From contig NZ_JACHLU010000016.1 of assembly GCF_014204625.1 (NCBI RefSeq), forward strand, positions 48,540 to 112,539: a DNA stretch of 64,000 nt. The letters are read 5' to 3'. Below, one piece after another: positions 45,607 to 54,930 of this stretch. Numbering within the stretch: position 1 is the first letter of the stretch; each line of letters begins with the position of its first letter. This DNA comes from Gillisella vitis (lineage in GTDB: Bacteria > Pseudomonadota > Alphaproteobacteria > Rhizobiales > Rhizobiaceae). The translations under genes and the position numbers were made by a program. Below the pieces are notes generated by a model. That model was not told the DNA's origin. It saw only the letters and a program-made list of their open reading frames with translations, and did no database searches.

Positions 45607-48116
45607 AACCGAAAGCGACGGTCTGATCCGGCGGTGAGGATCTCGCCTTGCGGTTTTTGCCCTTGGTTGAGCAGATGGATGCGGCGGGCATGGCCGGGGG
45701 CAAGGTGGAAGAAATCGTCTTCCGGTCGGCCATTGTCCAGATCAATATGCACCGATTGCGCCAGTTGATCGGTGTCCAGCGTCAAGAACCAGCCGCGGGC
45801 TTCCTCGGTGAGTGTGACGGTGATGTTTGCATCATACAGTGCCGCGCTGCGGCCACCGGGAAAGTGAAATGCCTGACTGATCATCTCGCCGGTATCAGCA
45901 TCATTGAGCGTTGCCACCGTGACGGAATGGGCGGCAGGGCCAAAGCGAAATGCGTACGTGATGTCAAAAAACGCCCCCAATACGCTGGTGGCAGGCAGGG
46001 TCATGCTGGCGCGTGGCTCCAGCGTGATGGCCCGTGTTGCGCTGACCACGGTTGTTTTGCCATCGCGCAGGCAGCGCAGGTGCAAAGTCAGGTGCCGCGA
46101 TTGCGGGCCGTCGTGGGCAAGATGCACGTCCAGCCCATTGGTGCCTTCATCGGTCATTGACACCCGAACATGGGAGAAGGCACGGCGTGCGGCATACCAG
46201 ACGGGTTTTGGCTCAAGGGTGGAATCGACCATGCCCCAGCCGGGACCGGGCAGCAGATCCTGAAAGGTCCAGACCAATGCGCCGTGGCAGGATGAGCCGG
46301 GGCGTCGCCATTCGCTATAGGTCTCTTCCAGCACTTCGCCGGTCACAGCGCGGGAAAGATGGAGGTATCGCGCCGGATGTTCGCGGCGCAGTCTGGCCGG
46401 ATCAACCCCATAGAGCAGGCCGAGATAAAAATCACGGGTATCCTCAAAGTCCCAAGAGGCCCCACGATCGCGTGGCACGCGGGCTTTCCAGCGCGGATCA
46501 TGCACCGGCGGTACAGGCAAATGTCGATCCAGCGTTGTTTGCTGCGGCACCTGGGCAAAGGCCAGAGATTCCGCCGCAAAGCGCAGATTGGCGCGGCGCG
46601 CATCGTCCAGCGGGCGCTGATAGGCACCAACCCCATAATAATGGGCAATAGCTTCATTGGGCGCAAACGGCATGGCACCACCCATGGGGGTGTTGTCGAT
46701 GTAAGGCACATCGGGCCGCAAGGTGGCGCTGATTTTGGCAAGGTGCTGGGTGAAAAGCGGGCTTTTCCAGCTCTCCTCTTTCAGGCCCAGCATGGCACCT
46801 TGCTGGAAGATTTCACTGCCGCCGCATAGAATGGCCATGGAGGGGGAGCCTTGGGTGGCACCCAACACGTGTTCGGCCTCGCGCTGCACATGGGCGACAA
46901 AACTGTCGTCGGTGATCGGATAATCAAAATTGGCGAAGATGAAATCCTGCCACACCATCAGGCCCAATTGATCGCACAGCCGAAAGAAATCGGCGCTCTC
47001 ATAGGTCATGGTGCCGCCAATGCGGATCATGTTCATGCCCGTTTGTGCGGCCAGTGACAACCACGGCGCATAGTCTTCGCCAGAGCCGGGCAGGCGGGTG
47101 ATGTCGGCATTGGTCCAGACAGCCCCCCGGCAGAAGATTTTGACACCATTGACGGTGACGGCAAAATCCTTGCCATCCAGGCCATGATCGATGCGGATAC
47201 GGCGAAAGCCGGTCAGCCCCAAGGAATAGCGCTTGCCATCCAGCTCCACCATCACGCCATGCAGGTGGGGTGTGCCGTGGGTTGCGGGCCACCATGGGGT
47301 GATGGCAGGCAGGGTGAGTGTGGCATGATAGCGACCATTGGGCTGGGCTATCAGCGCTGTGGTGTGGCCAGCGCAGGAGAGGGTTGCGATCTCCACGGTT
47401 TCATTGAGCGCAAATGACACCTGCAAAAGCCCGGTGCCGTCGTCATCAAGATCGGCATGGATGCGCAGATCCTCAAGCGCGTGGCGACCTGTGCGGATCA
47501 GGCTGATGGGGCGATAGGGACCAAGGGCGTGAATATCCGGGCACCAGCCGGGCATGTAACCCAGAGCGGTGGTGCGAACCAGTCTCAGACCCTGATGGCT
47601 CATCATTTGCGGTCGCCACCGAGCGCGTGGTCCACGTTTGTCCAGATGCGGGGTGAGGGCGCGAAAGCAAATCGCCAGCTCGTCTTCGCCGGTCAAAACA
47701 ATCGGCACGTCATGGGCTTCAAACATGCTCGCCGAGGCCAACACCAAGGCACCGTTCAGATAGACATCGGCCATTGTGGCCAGTCCTTCAAACCGCAAGA
47801 TGGCAGGACCGGGGGCTTCGCCCTGAAGGGGACGAAAATACCATGCTTCCTTGTTGTGCAGCGGTGCCGGATGGGCGGGATCAAACAGGCCAGCCTTGCT
47901 CAGCGCTTCCGCCACGGTGCCGGGAACAGGCGCAGACAGCCGGGCAAGCGCACGGTTGATACTGTCTGGCCCTTCAAATGTGCCGGGTTCGCAGATCAGC
48001 ATTGTCCAGCCCTGCTCCAGCGGGCGAATATCGGCATCGAGATAGGTGATCACGGCGGGTTTATCCTTCAACCTCAGCCTGTTTTGGACTGCAAATATGT
48101 CATCAGTCGATCCCAT
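45603..48116 (-). CDS. Glycoside hydrolase family 2, beta-mannosidase-like
   Basis: An 837-residue GH2 enzyme: sugar-binding jelly-roll domain (about 60-215), immunoglobulin-like domain (about 215-310), then a TIM barrel. The acid/base glutamate is likely E435 in LCGGSEIFQQ and the nucleophile E516 in RFAAESLAFAQVP, matching the beta-mannosidase pattern. There is no signal peptide, so it is cytoplasmic unless exported otherwise. The ATG overlaps the DUF1839 gene by 43 bases, making it the last gene of the carrier-protein operon. It may trim or transglycosylate a mannose-containing unit. Confidence 0.82.
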   Translation of the reverse strand: MGSTDDIFAVQNRLRLKDKPAVITYLDADIRPLEQGWTMLICEPGTFEGPDSINRALARLSAPVPGTVAEALSKAGLFDPAHPAPLHNKEAWYFRPLQGEAPGPAILRFEGLATMADVYLNGALVLASASMFEAHDVPIVLTGEDELAICFRALTPHLDKRGPRARWRPQMMSHQGLRLVRTTALGYMPGWCPDIHALGPYRPISLIRTGRHALEDLRIHADLDDDGTGLLQVSFALNETVEIATLSCAGHTTALIAQPNGRYHATLTLPAITPWWPATHGTPHLHGVMVELDGKRYSLGLTGFRRIRIDHGLDGKDFAVTVNGVKIFCRGAVWTNADITRLPGSGEDYAPWLSLAAQTGMNMIRIGGTMTYESADFFRLCDQLGLMVWQDFIFANFDYPITDDSFVAHVQREAEHVLGATQGSPSMAILCGGSEIFQQGAMLGLKEESWKSPLFTQHLAKISATLRPDVPYIDNTPMGGAMPFAPNEAIAHYYGVGAYQRPLDDARRANLRFAAESLAFAQVPQQTTLDRHLPVPPVHDPRWKARVPRDRGASWDFEDTRDFYLGLLYGVDPARLRREHPARYLHLSRAVTGEVLEETYSEWRRPGSSCHGALVWTFQDLLPGPGWGMVDSTLEPKPVWYAARRAFSHVRVSMTDEGTNGLDVHLAHDGPQSRHLTLHLRCLRDGKTTVVSATRAITLEPRASMTLPATSVLGAFFDITYAFRFGPAAHSVTVATLNDADTGEMISQAFHFPGGRSAALYDANITVTLTEEARGWFLTLDTDQLAQSVHIDLDNGRPEDDFFHLAPGHARRIHLLNQGQKPQGEILTAGSDRRFRF

Positions 48117-49039
48117 GCTTCAATCGCCGGATCAAGTGCCGTTTTCAGTGGCTCGAATTTTTTACGGGTCACGGCGCGGGCGAGCTGAAATTGCGCTGAT
48201 TTTGCCACCTCCGAGATTTTCAAGGCATCCGCAATGGCATCCTGAAAATGGCCATCGTTGCGCAACCATTGCAAATGGCTGGCGAGAAGCTCGAAATTGG
48301 CCCCGAACTGGCGCAGCGTGTTGAACGCATAGGTGTGGAAATAGTCAAAGGGCCGTTCCGCCAAGGCTTCGACATGCCGGGGAAAAACAGCAGCGAAAGC
48401 GGCCAGCGGGTTCTCATGCGGGCGGCGGGCAAAGTGCTGGATCAGCAGCCGTTCTGCGCCCTGACGCTGATGATGCTCATCTGGCAAAGTCTGCGGGAAT
48501 TTGGCAAATTCGGTATAGGGCAGAAAGGGAGGTGCGTCTTTTGGCTGCCTCCGTTGAAACAGCCCGTCAAAATCATCGCCTGAGACGGTGAAAAATCCGC
48601 CATTGTGGAAATAATCCATGACGCGGTTTTCCAGATCGAGCCGGTTGATGCCCACGGTGGTTTTGCCATGTTGCTGATGGTAGCCAACGCCTTGCGTATC
48701 GGGCAGGTAAAAACTGTCCATCTCCACCAGACACAACCGGCCCCGGCCAATCTGCTCAAGCACATGCGCTTCCACCCGGTCAAAAATGGCCAGTTCGGTG
48801 ACGCGAATGCCGTAGAGCGCTTCGAGGTCTTCCAGCGGCACCTTGAAAAAGGTGAACTGGTCGCCCTCGAAATCCTGTGTCAGGGTAAAGCCCAGCATGG
48901 CCTCAGGGCTTGCCCCCAGCGAGGCCAGCACTTCGATCCACAGATCAACATAGCAATTGGTTTGCGGCCACATCCGCTCGGTTGAGTGCAGAGGATGGGG
49001 GCTGTAATGGGCCGGATCAACCGGCAGAACCATCATCAT
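48074..49039 (-). CDS. DUF1839 family protein
   Basis: A 321-residue soluble protein of unknown function. It has no export signal. The N-terminal half looks papain-like or transferase-like in strand pattern, with conserved-looking segments RMWPQTNCYVDLWIEVL, LVEMDSFYLPDTQGVGYHQQHGKTTVGI and NGGFFTVSGDDFDGLF; the Cys-His-Asp spacing is suggestive but unproven. DUF1839 genes accompany amino acid:carrier-protein ligases in rhizobia, so a transfer of the carrier-bound amino acid is a reasonable guess. Three successive ATG codons begin it, the first overlapping the ligase stop. Confidence 0.75.
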   Translation of the reverse strand: MMMVLPVDPAHYSPHPLHSTERMWPQTNCYVDLWIEVLASLGASPEAMLGFTLTQDFEGDQFTFFKVPLEDLEALYGIRVTELAIFDRVEAHVLEQIGRGRLCLVEMDSFYLPDTQGVGYHQQHGKTTVGINRLDLENRVMDYFHNGGFFTVSGDDFDGLFQRRQPKDAPPFLPYTEFAKFPQTLPDEHHQRQGAERLLIQHFARRPHENPLAAFAAVFPRHVEALAERPFDYFHTYAFNTLRQFGANFELLASHLQWLRNDGHFQDAIADALKISEVAKSAQFQLARAVTRKKFEPLKTALDPAIEAWDRLMTYLQSKTG

Positions 49040-49947
49040 CAGCCCCAGAGCGCCTTGCGCACTGGTTCCGGCCATGTTGTCACATCCAGCCCATGGTGAT
49101 GGAACAGCGCCAATGCAATCCGCTCCAGCCCAAAGCCGACGCAAGCGGTGTGAGCCACGGTGCCATTGTCAAGGTTCAGGCCCCATTTGGCCCCAAAGGC
49201 ATCTTGATGATAATTGAAGCTCATGCAGGCGGTGGGCTTGGTGGTCGAGGTGATGGCAATCAGCAGCTCGAATTTCAGGTTCTGGTCGCGCTGGTTGTTG
49301 GCCAACATCTTGCCGGCCCGGCCAAAGAACGGGTCATTGGCAATATCGATCTCAACCGTGAGGCCAACCTCTGCCATCATCTTCAGGCCGCGATCCATCC
49401 ATGTCTGGCGAAAATCGGTGACGTGGGCTTGCGTGCCCATGCAGACATATTCACGCATCCGAAACAATTGTTGGCGGGCAGGGTCGGTGGATGGTTCATG
49501 GCGAAAACAGTAGGATTGCAGATCAAACAGCGCACCCTTTGCTGCAATCGCTCCACGTTTGGCAATTGTGGGGTAGAGCGGATAGCAGGCCGCAGGCGTC
49601 AGCACGATGTCGGTGATTTTTTGCTGGCTGGTCCAGTCTTCGTCGGCATCCATGCATGTCAAAAGATTGATATGGTCCAGCTCATTGCCGCAAAAGCTGT
49701 GCACCGTGCCTGCCAGCTGCGGAAAGCTTTTCATATAGCCGCTGGTTTCAAAATGGGCGCGGTTCATGCCGGGAGGAAAGCGGATGACTTCGGCCCCGTC
49801 TGCGCCGCCAAACCGATCAATCAGCCGCTCGAACGCGATGATCACGTCTTCAAACTGGCCGCTGCGGCCATAAAGCCCGTCGACGCCGGTGTCGATCAGC
49901 AGACCGGCATCAAACAGCCGATCAAGAAAATTGTTTTGCGCATCCAT
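49039..49947 (-). CDS. Amino acid:[carrier protein] ligase (class II aminoacyl-tRNA synthetase-like)
   Basis: A 302-residue homologue of the catalytic core of atypical seryl-tRNA synthetases, without a tRNA-binding arm. Motif 2 is [24 protein letters not shown] and motif 3 is [14 protein letters not shown]. The expected zinc ligands are C121, E166 and C269. Characterised relatives from Bradyrhizobium and Agrobacterium activate glycine or alanine with ATP and load it on the phosphopantetheine of a small carrier protein rather than on tRNA. The carrier gene is two genes upstream. The start overlaps the flavoprotein stop (TAATG). Amino acid choice here is inferred. Confidence 0.92.
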   Translation of the reverse strand: MDAQNNFLDRLFDAGLLIDTGVDGLYGRSGQFEDVIIAFERLIDRFGGADGAEVIRFPPGMNRAHFETSGYMKSFPQLAGTVHSFCGNELDHINLLTCMDADEDWTSQQKITDIVLTPAACYPLYPTIAKRGAIAAKGALFDLQSYCFRHEPSTDPARQQLFRMREYVCMGTQAHVTDFRQTWMDRGLKMMAEVGLTVEIDIANDPFFGRAGKMLANNQRDQNLKFELLIAITSTTKPTACMSFNYHQDAFGAKWGLNLDNGTVAHTACVGFGLERIALALFHHHGLDVTTWPEPVRKALWG

Positions 49948-51134
49948 TATGTATCCCCCAGCAGGCGTGTATCGAGTTTATGGACGAGAAGCATGGTCGA
50001 GGTGTTGCCAAGGATACGATCATTGGAAATCATCAGCTGCGCCGAATGGGCATCGCGCAAATGGCGACCCAGACTATAGGGCGTGCCATTTTTATATCCC
50101 ATGATACCGCAGATCAGCATGGCCTGATTGATGATGTCGATGATGGTTTCAGACGAGGCAATCTTGACATTGTTCATCGTCACCGAAAAACCAAAAGACG
50201 ATAGCGTGTCATCATCATGTCTGGCGGCTTCATAGGCGCTCAAGGCGGCAACCACATTGGAGCGCACCAATTGCAGCAGATTGGCCACTTCGGCCAGACG
50301 CAATGCGCCCGGCGGCATTTGCCCTGCCGTTTTGCGAGCAGCCGCCCGCACAAAACTTTGTGCCCGTGTGACGGCATCCACCGCAATGCCATACCACACG
50401 CCGCTCCACAAAATATGCGAGGCGGCCAGCATGGAATGGGCCGCGATTTCGGCAAAGGGCTTTGGCAGGATCTGGCAGGCTGGAGCCTCGCCCTTGAACA
50501 GAAACCCGTCGGAGCGCGTGCCGCGCATTCCGAGCGTATCCCAATCCTGAGTTTTTTCGAGGCTATACTGGCCTTTGAGAAAAACCGTCATCACCTGATC
50601 AGATGGGGCGGCATCCCGATTGACGCGCGAGGTGATCAGAATGGCATCGGCATAGTCTGCGTAGGAAATAACCGTTGCGTCTTTTTCCAGCCGGCAGATG
50701 TCACCATCCAGCTCTATGGCACAAATGGAATTGCGCAGGTTGCCGCCAATGCCGCCTTCTGTGGTGGCCGAGGCCAGCAGCAATTGTTCCGCGGCAATCC
50801 GCGCCATGAAACCACATTGCCACGCATCGCCCTCGGCATGTTCGACAAGGCTGGAGCATTTGATGTGATGCATGGCAAAAATCATCGCGCTGGAGGCGCA
50901 GGCCTGACCCAGCGTGGTGCAGATCTCGGCAATCTGGGCAAAGCTTGCGGCTTCGCCACCCAGATCAGTCGGAATTTGAATGCCCAAAAGCCGCTCTGCT
51001 CGCATGGCGTCTATGGTTTCTTGCGGGAAACGGCCTTGCCGATCAACATCATCGGCAAACTGGCGGGCAATTTTGGCAACGCGGCTGGCGCGCTCGCTTA
51101 ACCGTGAGGGGGATAAGGCGACAGGCGCATTCAT
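49947..51134 (-). CDS. Acyl-CoA dehydrogenase-fold flavoprotein of the carrier-protein operon
   Basis: A 395-residue protein with the acyl-CoA dehydrogenase layout: helical N-terminus ([23 protein letters not shown]), flavin-contacting strand region ([25 protein letters not shown]) and helical C-terminus ([24 protein letters not shown]). The glutamate that acts as base in classical members (Y-E-G-T after the R-D-A motif) is not there; the corresponding place reads [11 protein letters not shown]. It may oxidise an aminoacyl group on the carrier protein, as related enzymes do in pyrrole biosynthesis, or act as a monooxygenase. The start overlaps the carrier gene stop (TGATG). Confidence 0.85.
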   Translation of the reverse strand: MNAPVALSPSRLSERASRVAKIARQFADDVDRQGRFPQETIDAMRAERLLGIQIPTDLGGEAASFAQIAEICTTLGQACASSAMIFAMHHIKCSSLVEHAEGDAWQCGFMARIAAEQLLLASATTEGGIGGNLRNSICAIELDGDICRLEKDATVISYADYADAILITSRVNRDAAPSDQVMTVFLKGQYSLEKTQDWDTLGMRGTRSDGFLFKGEAPACQILPKPFAEIAAHSMLAASHILWSGVWYGIAVDAVTRAQSFVRAAARKTAGQMPPGALRLAEVANLLQLVRSNVVAALSAYEAARHDDDTLSSFGFSVTMNNVKIASSETIIDIINQAMLICGIMGYKNGTPYSLGRHLRDAHSAQLMISNDRILGNTSTMLLVHKLDTRLLGDT

Positions 51135-51385
51135 CACGCCACTTTCTGGTCTTTGATAATCGCGCTGACCGTGCGTTCAATCGCCTCAATGCTGGCAAAG
51201 GATTTGCGGTTCAGCAGGTGATCGGGAAACTCGATGTCGAAGGTGCCTTCAATGGCCAGCATCAATTGCACCGAGGCAAAAGATGTCAGACCCAGTGCAT
51301 AAAGGTCTGCGTCTGTTGCAATATCCGCAGGTGCCACACCCAGGCCACCAACTTTGCCAAGAATAGTCCGAATGGTATCGTTCAT
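51134..51385 (-). CDS. Acyl/aminoacyl carrier protein (phosphopantetheine-binding)
   Basis: An 83-residue four-helix carrier protein. The modification site is serine S35 in YALGLTSFASVQLMLAIE, a variant of the D-S-L motif with threonine before the serine. The acidic helix IEGTFDIEFPDHLLN follows, as in acyl carrier proteins. It opens the operon and is the likely acceptor for the amino acid activated by the ligase two genes on. The ATG at 51385 has GGGGA 6 bases upstream. A host phosphopantetheinyl transferase, not in this window, must activate it. Confidence 0.9.
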   Translation of the reverse strand: MNDTIRTILGKVGGLGVAPADIATDADLYALGLTSFASVQLMLAIEGTFDIEFPDHLLNRKSFASIEAIERTVSAIIKDQKVA

Positions 51386-51537
51386 ATCAGGTCCCCGACA
51401 GTCATTTTTTCTGTTTTCTTGCACATGATTTCACATTCATCTGGCTTTTCGCCCATTGAAAATCAGCAGGCGCTGGAGGAGATGATGAAAATCAAAAAAA
51501 GCGCGTGGCAATCATGCTGTTTTCAGCAAAAAAAATG

Positions 51538-51551
51538 GCGTATTGATACGC
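51538..51551 (-). promoter_or_regulatory. Palindrome upstream of the carrier-protein operon
   Basis: Arms GCGTAT and ATACGC around TG, 153 bases before the carrier-protein start, within an AT-rich gap of about 245 bases that must contain this operon's promoter. Confidence 0.3.
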
Positions 51552-51631
51552 ATCCTTGTCATTCTTATACTATTAAGGCTGGATTTGTTAAGGGGTGATG
51601 AAGAAAATCGACCAAAAATGGGAGTATTGTT

Positions 51632-52675
51632 TCACACATCTGTGTAGTGATGCTGTTGCCCACGAAAATCGGTGATTTGATAGCCATCACCATCCGCTGT
51701 CACGGTGTTTGCGCCAATCGGGGCCTTGCCATGGCCGCCGGGAATATCCAGCACATAGATTGGCTGGCACAGGCCAGACACATGGCCTCTCAGGGCTGAA
51801 ACAATCTCCTGTCCGCGTTTCAGGCTGACGCGAAAATGGCCGGTGCCGGGGGCAAGGTCTGGATGGTGCAGGTAATAGGGCCGAATGCGCATCTGCACAA
51901 AGGCCCGCATCAGATCGGCCAGAATGGCGGCATCATCATTGATCCCCTTCAGCAGCACGGTCTGGCTGACGAGGGCCATTCCTGCGCCCAGCAATCGATC
52001 TACGGCAGTCTTGGCCTGATCCGTCAATTCACGGGCATGGTTGGCGTGGATGGCGATATAGGTGGTTTTGCCGCTGGCTGTCAGGGCATCAATCAGGGCT
52101 GCATCAATCCGGTCCGGGTCCACCACCGGCACGCGGCTGTGAAAGCGAATGATTTTGACGTGATCAATCGTCGCCAGTTGCGCAAGCATGGCTTTCAGGC
52201 GGCGGGGTGACAAAATCAGCGGGTCGCCGCCGGTAAAAATAACCTCCCAGATTTCGCTATGGTCGCGGATGTAGCCGATGGCCGCATCCAGCGCCGCGCC
52301 GGAGAGCAGGCCATCTCCCTCCGGTCCCACCATTTCACGGCGAAAGCAGAAACGGCAATAGACAGGACAGCTATGAACGGCTTTCAACAGCACCCGATCC
52401 GGGTAGCGATGGACAATGCCCTCGACCGGACTATGGGCATGATCGCCAATCGGATCGGCCATTTCCTGCGGGATCTGGTTCAGCTCGGCCACATGGGGCA
52501 CAAATTGCGCCGCAATCGGATCATGCGCATCATCGGGGTCAATCAATGCCTGCATGGAGGGGGTCATGGCAATGGCGTAACGGGCTGCAACCTCGGCAAG
52601 GCGAGGGACGTCATCCCCTTTGATCAATCCGGCTTCCAGCAGTTCATCAACGGTTTTCAGCGTCTTGGCACTCAT
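51632..52675 (-). CDS. epmB: EF-P (R)-beta-lysine pathway aminomutase EpmB
   Basis: A 347-residue radical-SAM enzyme of the lysine 2,3-aminomutase family. The iron-sulfur cluster motif is CPVYCRFC (C103, C107, C110), and PLP-site and substrate-site segments (FTGGDPLILSPRRL, RFHSRVPVVDP, YLHHPDLAPGTGHFR) are present. It is shorter than catabolic lysine aminomutases, as expected for EpmB, which converts lysine to beta-lysine for attachment to elongation factor P. Its start overlaps the epmA stop (ATGA), and efp is divergent from the pair. Confidence 0.92.
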   Translation of the reverse strand: MSAKTLKTVDELLEAGLIKGDDVPRLAEVAARYAIAMTPSMQALIDPDDAHDPIAAQFVPHVAELNQIPQEMADPIGDHAHSPVEGIVHRYPDRVLLKAVHSCPVYCRFCFRREMVGPEGDGLLSGAALDAAIGYIRDHSEIWEVIFTGGDPLILSPRRLKAMLAQLATIDHVKIIRFHSRVPVVDPDRIDAALIDALTASGKTTYIAIHANHARELTDQAKTAVDRLLGAGMALVSQTVLLKGINDDAAILADLMRAFVQMRIRPYYLHHPDLAPGTGHFRVSLKRGQEIVSALRGHVSGLCQPIYVLDIPGGHGKAPIGANTVTADGDGYQITDFRGQQHHYTDV

Positions 52676-53736
52676 GCCTCCGGCTCCGCCACAGGTGCCC
52701 ACAGCACCTGTTCTATCCGTTGTGCGCCCGTGGCCAGCAGCACCAGCCGATCAAAGCCGAGTGCTGCACCCGATGCTTGAGGCATGATGGCAAGGGCGCT
52801 CAGAAAATCCTCATCCAGCGGATAGGTTTCGCCATAGATGCGGGCTTTTTCCGCCATTTCCAGCTCAAAACGGCGACGTTGCTCTTGCGCATCTGTCAAT
52901 TCGCCAAAAGCATTGGCCAGTTCCACACCACAGGCGTAAAGTTCGAACCGCTCGGCCACGCGCGGATCGCGTGGGCATGGGCGCGCGAGGGCGGCTTCCG
53001 CCACCGGATATTCATCGAGAATGGTGGGGCGGCCAAAGCCCAGATTTGGCTCGACTTTTTCGACAATCACCCGGCTGAACAGATCGGCCCATGTATCATC
53101 TTCGGCAAGGCGGATACCGGCGCGGGTCATCTGACTGGCCAGATGCTCTCGATCCGTCTCTCCGCTGGCATGGACGGACGCGAGCAGATCAAGGCCCGCA
53201 TAGCGCTGAAATGCATCGGCCACAGTTAATCTCTCGGGCGTTGCAAAGGGATCGCAGACCCCGCCACGGAAGGCAAATTGCGTGGTGCCTGTGGTTGTTG
53301 CCGCCAGCTTCAGCATGTCGGCGCAATCGCGCATCAATTGCTCATAGCTCTCGCCGGTGCGATACCATTCCAGCATGGTGAATTCGGGGTGGTGCAGGGG
53401 GCCACGTTCGCGGTTGCGATAGACATGGGCAAAGCAGGCAATGCGTGGCTCGCCGGCTGCCAGCAGTTTTTTGCAGGCAAATTCCGGCGAGGTGTGCAGG
53501 TAAAGCGGCTGTGGCAAACCATCATTGCCAATGGCCTGGGTGGCGAAAGCGTGCAGATGAGCCTCATTGCCGGGCGAGATCTGCAATGTGGCGGTGTCGA
53601 CCTCGATGAAATCGAGGCTTGCGAAATAGTCACGCAAGGCTGCCTGAATGGCATTGCGGCCCAGAAGGAAGGGGCGGCGGTCAGCGTGAACCTTGGGCGT
53701 CCACCAGGGGGAGGGTTGGGTGCGCTTTTGGCTCAT
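52672..53736 (-). CDS. epmA: EF-P lysine ligase EpmA (PoxA/GenX)
   Basis: A 354-residue paralogue of the lysyl-tRNA synthetase catalytic domain, lacking the anticodon-binding domain. Class II motif 2 is YRNRERGPLHHPEFTMLEWYR and motif 3 is GAALGFDRLVLLATG. It attaches beta-lysine to the conserved lysine of EF-P. GGAGAG lies ahead of the ATG at 53736. It is co-translated with epmB and lies divergent to efp, about 170 bases apart, so the modifying enzymes and target form one local set. Confidence 0.93.
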   Translation of the reverse strand: MSQKRTQPSPWWTPKVHADRRPFLLGRNAIQAALRDYFASLDFIEVDTATLQISPGNEAHLHAFATQAIGNDGLPQPLYLHTSPEFACKKLLAAGEPRIACFAHVYRNRERGPLHHPEFTMLEWYRTGESYEQLMRDCADMLKLAATTTGTTQFAFRGGVCDPFATPERLTVADAFQRYAGLDLLASVHASGETDREHLASQMTRAGIRLAEDDTWADLFSRVIVEKVEPNLGFGRPTILDEYPVAEAALARPCPRDPRVAERFELYACGVELANAFGELTDAQEQRRRFELEMAEKARIYGETYPLDEDFLSALAIMPQASGAALGFDRLVLLATGAQRIEQVLWAPVAEPEA

Positions 53737-53907
53737 TCCGGTCTCTCCGGCCTTTCTTTCGCCTGACCTTGCGCAATTCGCTTGCAACACGGGCTGGCTA
53801 TTTTGACAAATTTAGGTTAGGTGCGCCCCAAGAAAATGCGTAGCACGTTTATTTTGGGCGGCGGGCCGTCCTTTACGACGTGTGTTAGAGAGATACAAGG
53901 AATTCCG

Positions 53908-54477
53908 ATGGTCAAGGTAATCGCCTCTTCGGTCCGCAAGGGCAATGTTCTCGAAGTTGAAGGCAAACTCTATGTTGTGCTGACGGCGCAAAACTTTCAT
54001 CCCGGCAAGGGTACGCCGGTCACACAGATCGACATGCGCCGCATCGTTGATGGTGTGAAAGTGTCTGAGCGCTGGCGCACCACCGAGCAGGTTGAGCGCG
54101 CCTTTGTGGAAGACGTCAACCACCAGTTCCTCTACGAGGACGGCGAAGGCTTCCACTTCATGAATCCAGAAAACTACGACCAGCTCGTGGTTGATGTGGA
54201 GACCATGGGCGAGCAGAAGGCTTATCTTCAGGAAGGCATGACCTGCGTGCTGTCGATTTTTGAAGGCAATGCGCTGGCGATTGAACTGCCGCGCCACGTG
54301 ACGCTGGAAATCACCGAAACCGAGCCGGTTGTGAAGGGCCAGACGGCGTCGTCGTCCTACAAGCCAGCCATTCTGTCCAACGGCCTGCGCACGCTGGTGC
54401 CACCGCATATCAACGCCGGGACCCGCGTGGTGATTGCCACCGAAGACAATTCCTACGTCGAGCGCGCCAAGGACTGA
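53908..54477 (+). CDS. efp: Translation elongation factor P
   Basis: A 189-residue EF-P with three beta-barrel domains. It relieves ribosome stalling at runs of proline. The modification site K34 is in HPGKGTPV, and the C-terminus has the family end [30 protein letters not shown] sequence. The lysine at the tip and the neighbouring epmA and epmB genes show it uses beta-lysyl modification. I chose the ATG at 53908 on homology; the purine-rich AAGG lies about 8 bases upstream. Confidence 0.96.
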   Translation: MVKVIASSVRKGNVLEVEGKLYVVLTAQNFHPGKGTPVTQIDMRRIVDGVKVSERWRTTEQVERAFVEDVNHQFLYEDGEGFHFMNPENYDQLVVDVETMGEQKAYLQEGMTCVLSIFEGNALAIELPRHVTLEITETEPVVKGQTASSSYKPAILSNGLRTLVPPHINAGTRVVIATEDNSYVERAKD

Positions 54478-54518
54478 TTTTCAGCAGCCTGTTAAGCCTT
54501 TCTATTGTGATAATGAAC

Positions 54519-54550
54519 AACCCGGTGCCGCAAGCGCCGGGTTTTTTGTT
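54519..54550 (+). terminator. Rho-independent terminator after efp
   Basis: Arms AACCCGG (54519-54525) and CCGGGTT (54537-54543) followed by a T-run (GTTTTTTGTTTTT). It ends the efp transcript before the cobalamin riboswitch. Confidence 0.85.
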
Positions 54551-54611
54551 TTTGTGGTGATTGTCTCTCAATCATGAGCTGTGTCTGGACAGGGCAGTCC
54601 TTGAAGCGTTA

Positions 54612-54866
54612 GAGTTTGCCTGCGCAGGTTCTGCGAGTCCGATAAGGCTCAAAGATGAAAAGGGAATACGGTGAGGACGACCCAATCGGGGCCGAGACCG
54701 TGGCTGCCCCCGCAACTGTAAACGGAGAGCAAAGTCCAACAGGCCATTGGCTGCAAATATAAAATGCTACAGCGAACCTTTGTGCGCCATATCTGGCGCA
54801 TGGCGCTGTAGAAGCCGATAAGGCGGACGGCGCAAAGACCCGTGAGCCAGGAGACCTGCCTGTGCA
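54612..54866 (+). promoter_or_regulatory. Cobalamin riboswitch
   Basis: The stretch carries the conserved cobalamin-element blocks in order: AAAAGGGAATACGGTG (about 54658-54673), GCCCCCGCAACTGTA (54706-54720), AGCCGATAAGGCGG, and the B12 box GAGCCAGGAGACCTGCC (54844-54860). It lies about 65 bases before a CbiM-like permease gene, so adenosylcobalamin should repress that gene. Ends are approximate. The gap 54478-54930 holds this and the efp terminator only. Confidence 0.92.
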
Positions 54867-54930
54867 TAGAGCCACGCTGGTGGCAATTGTTGAACTTTGC
54901 GCGGAGGGCGCAACAGAAAGGACATGAACT

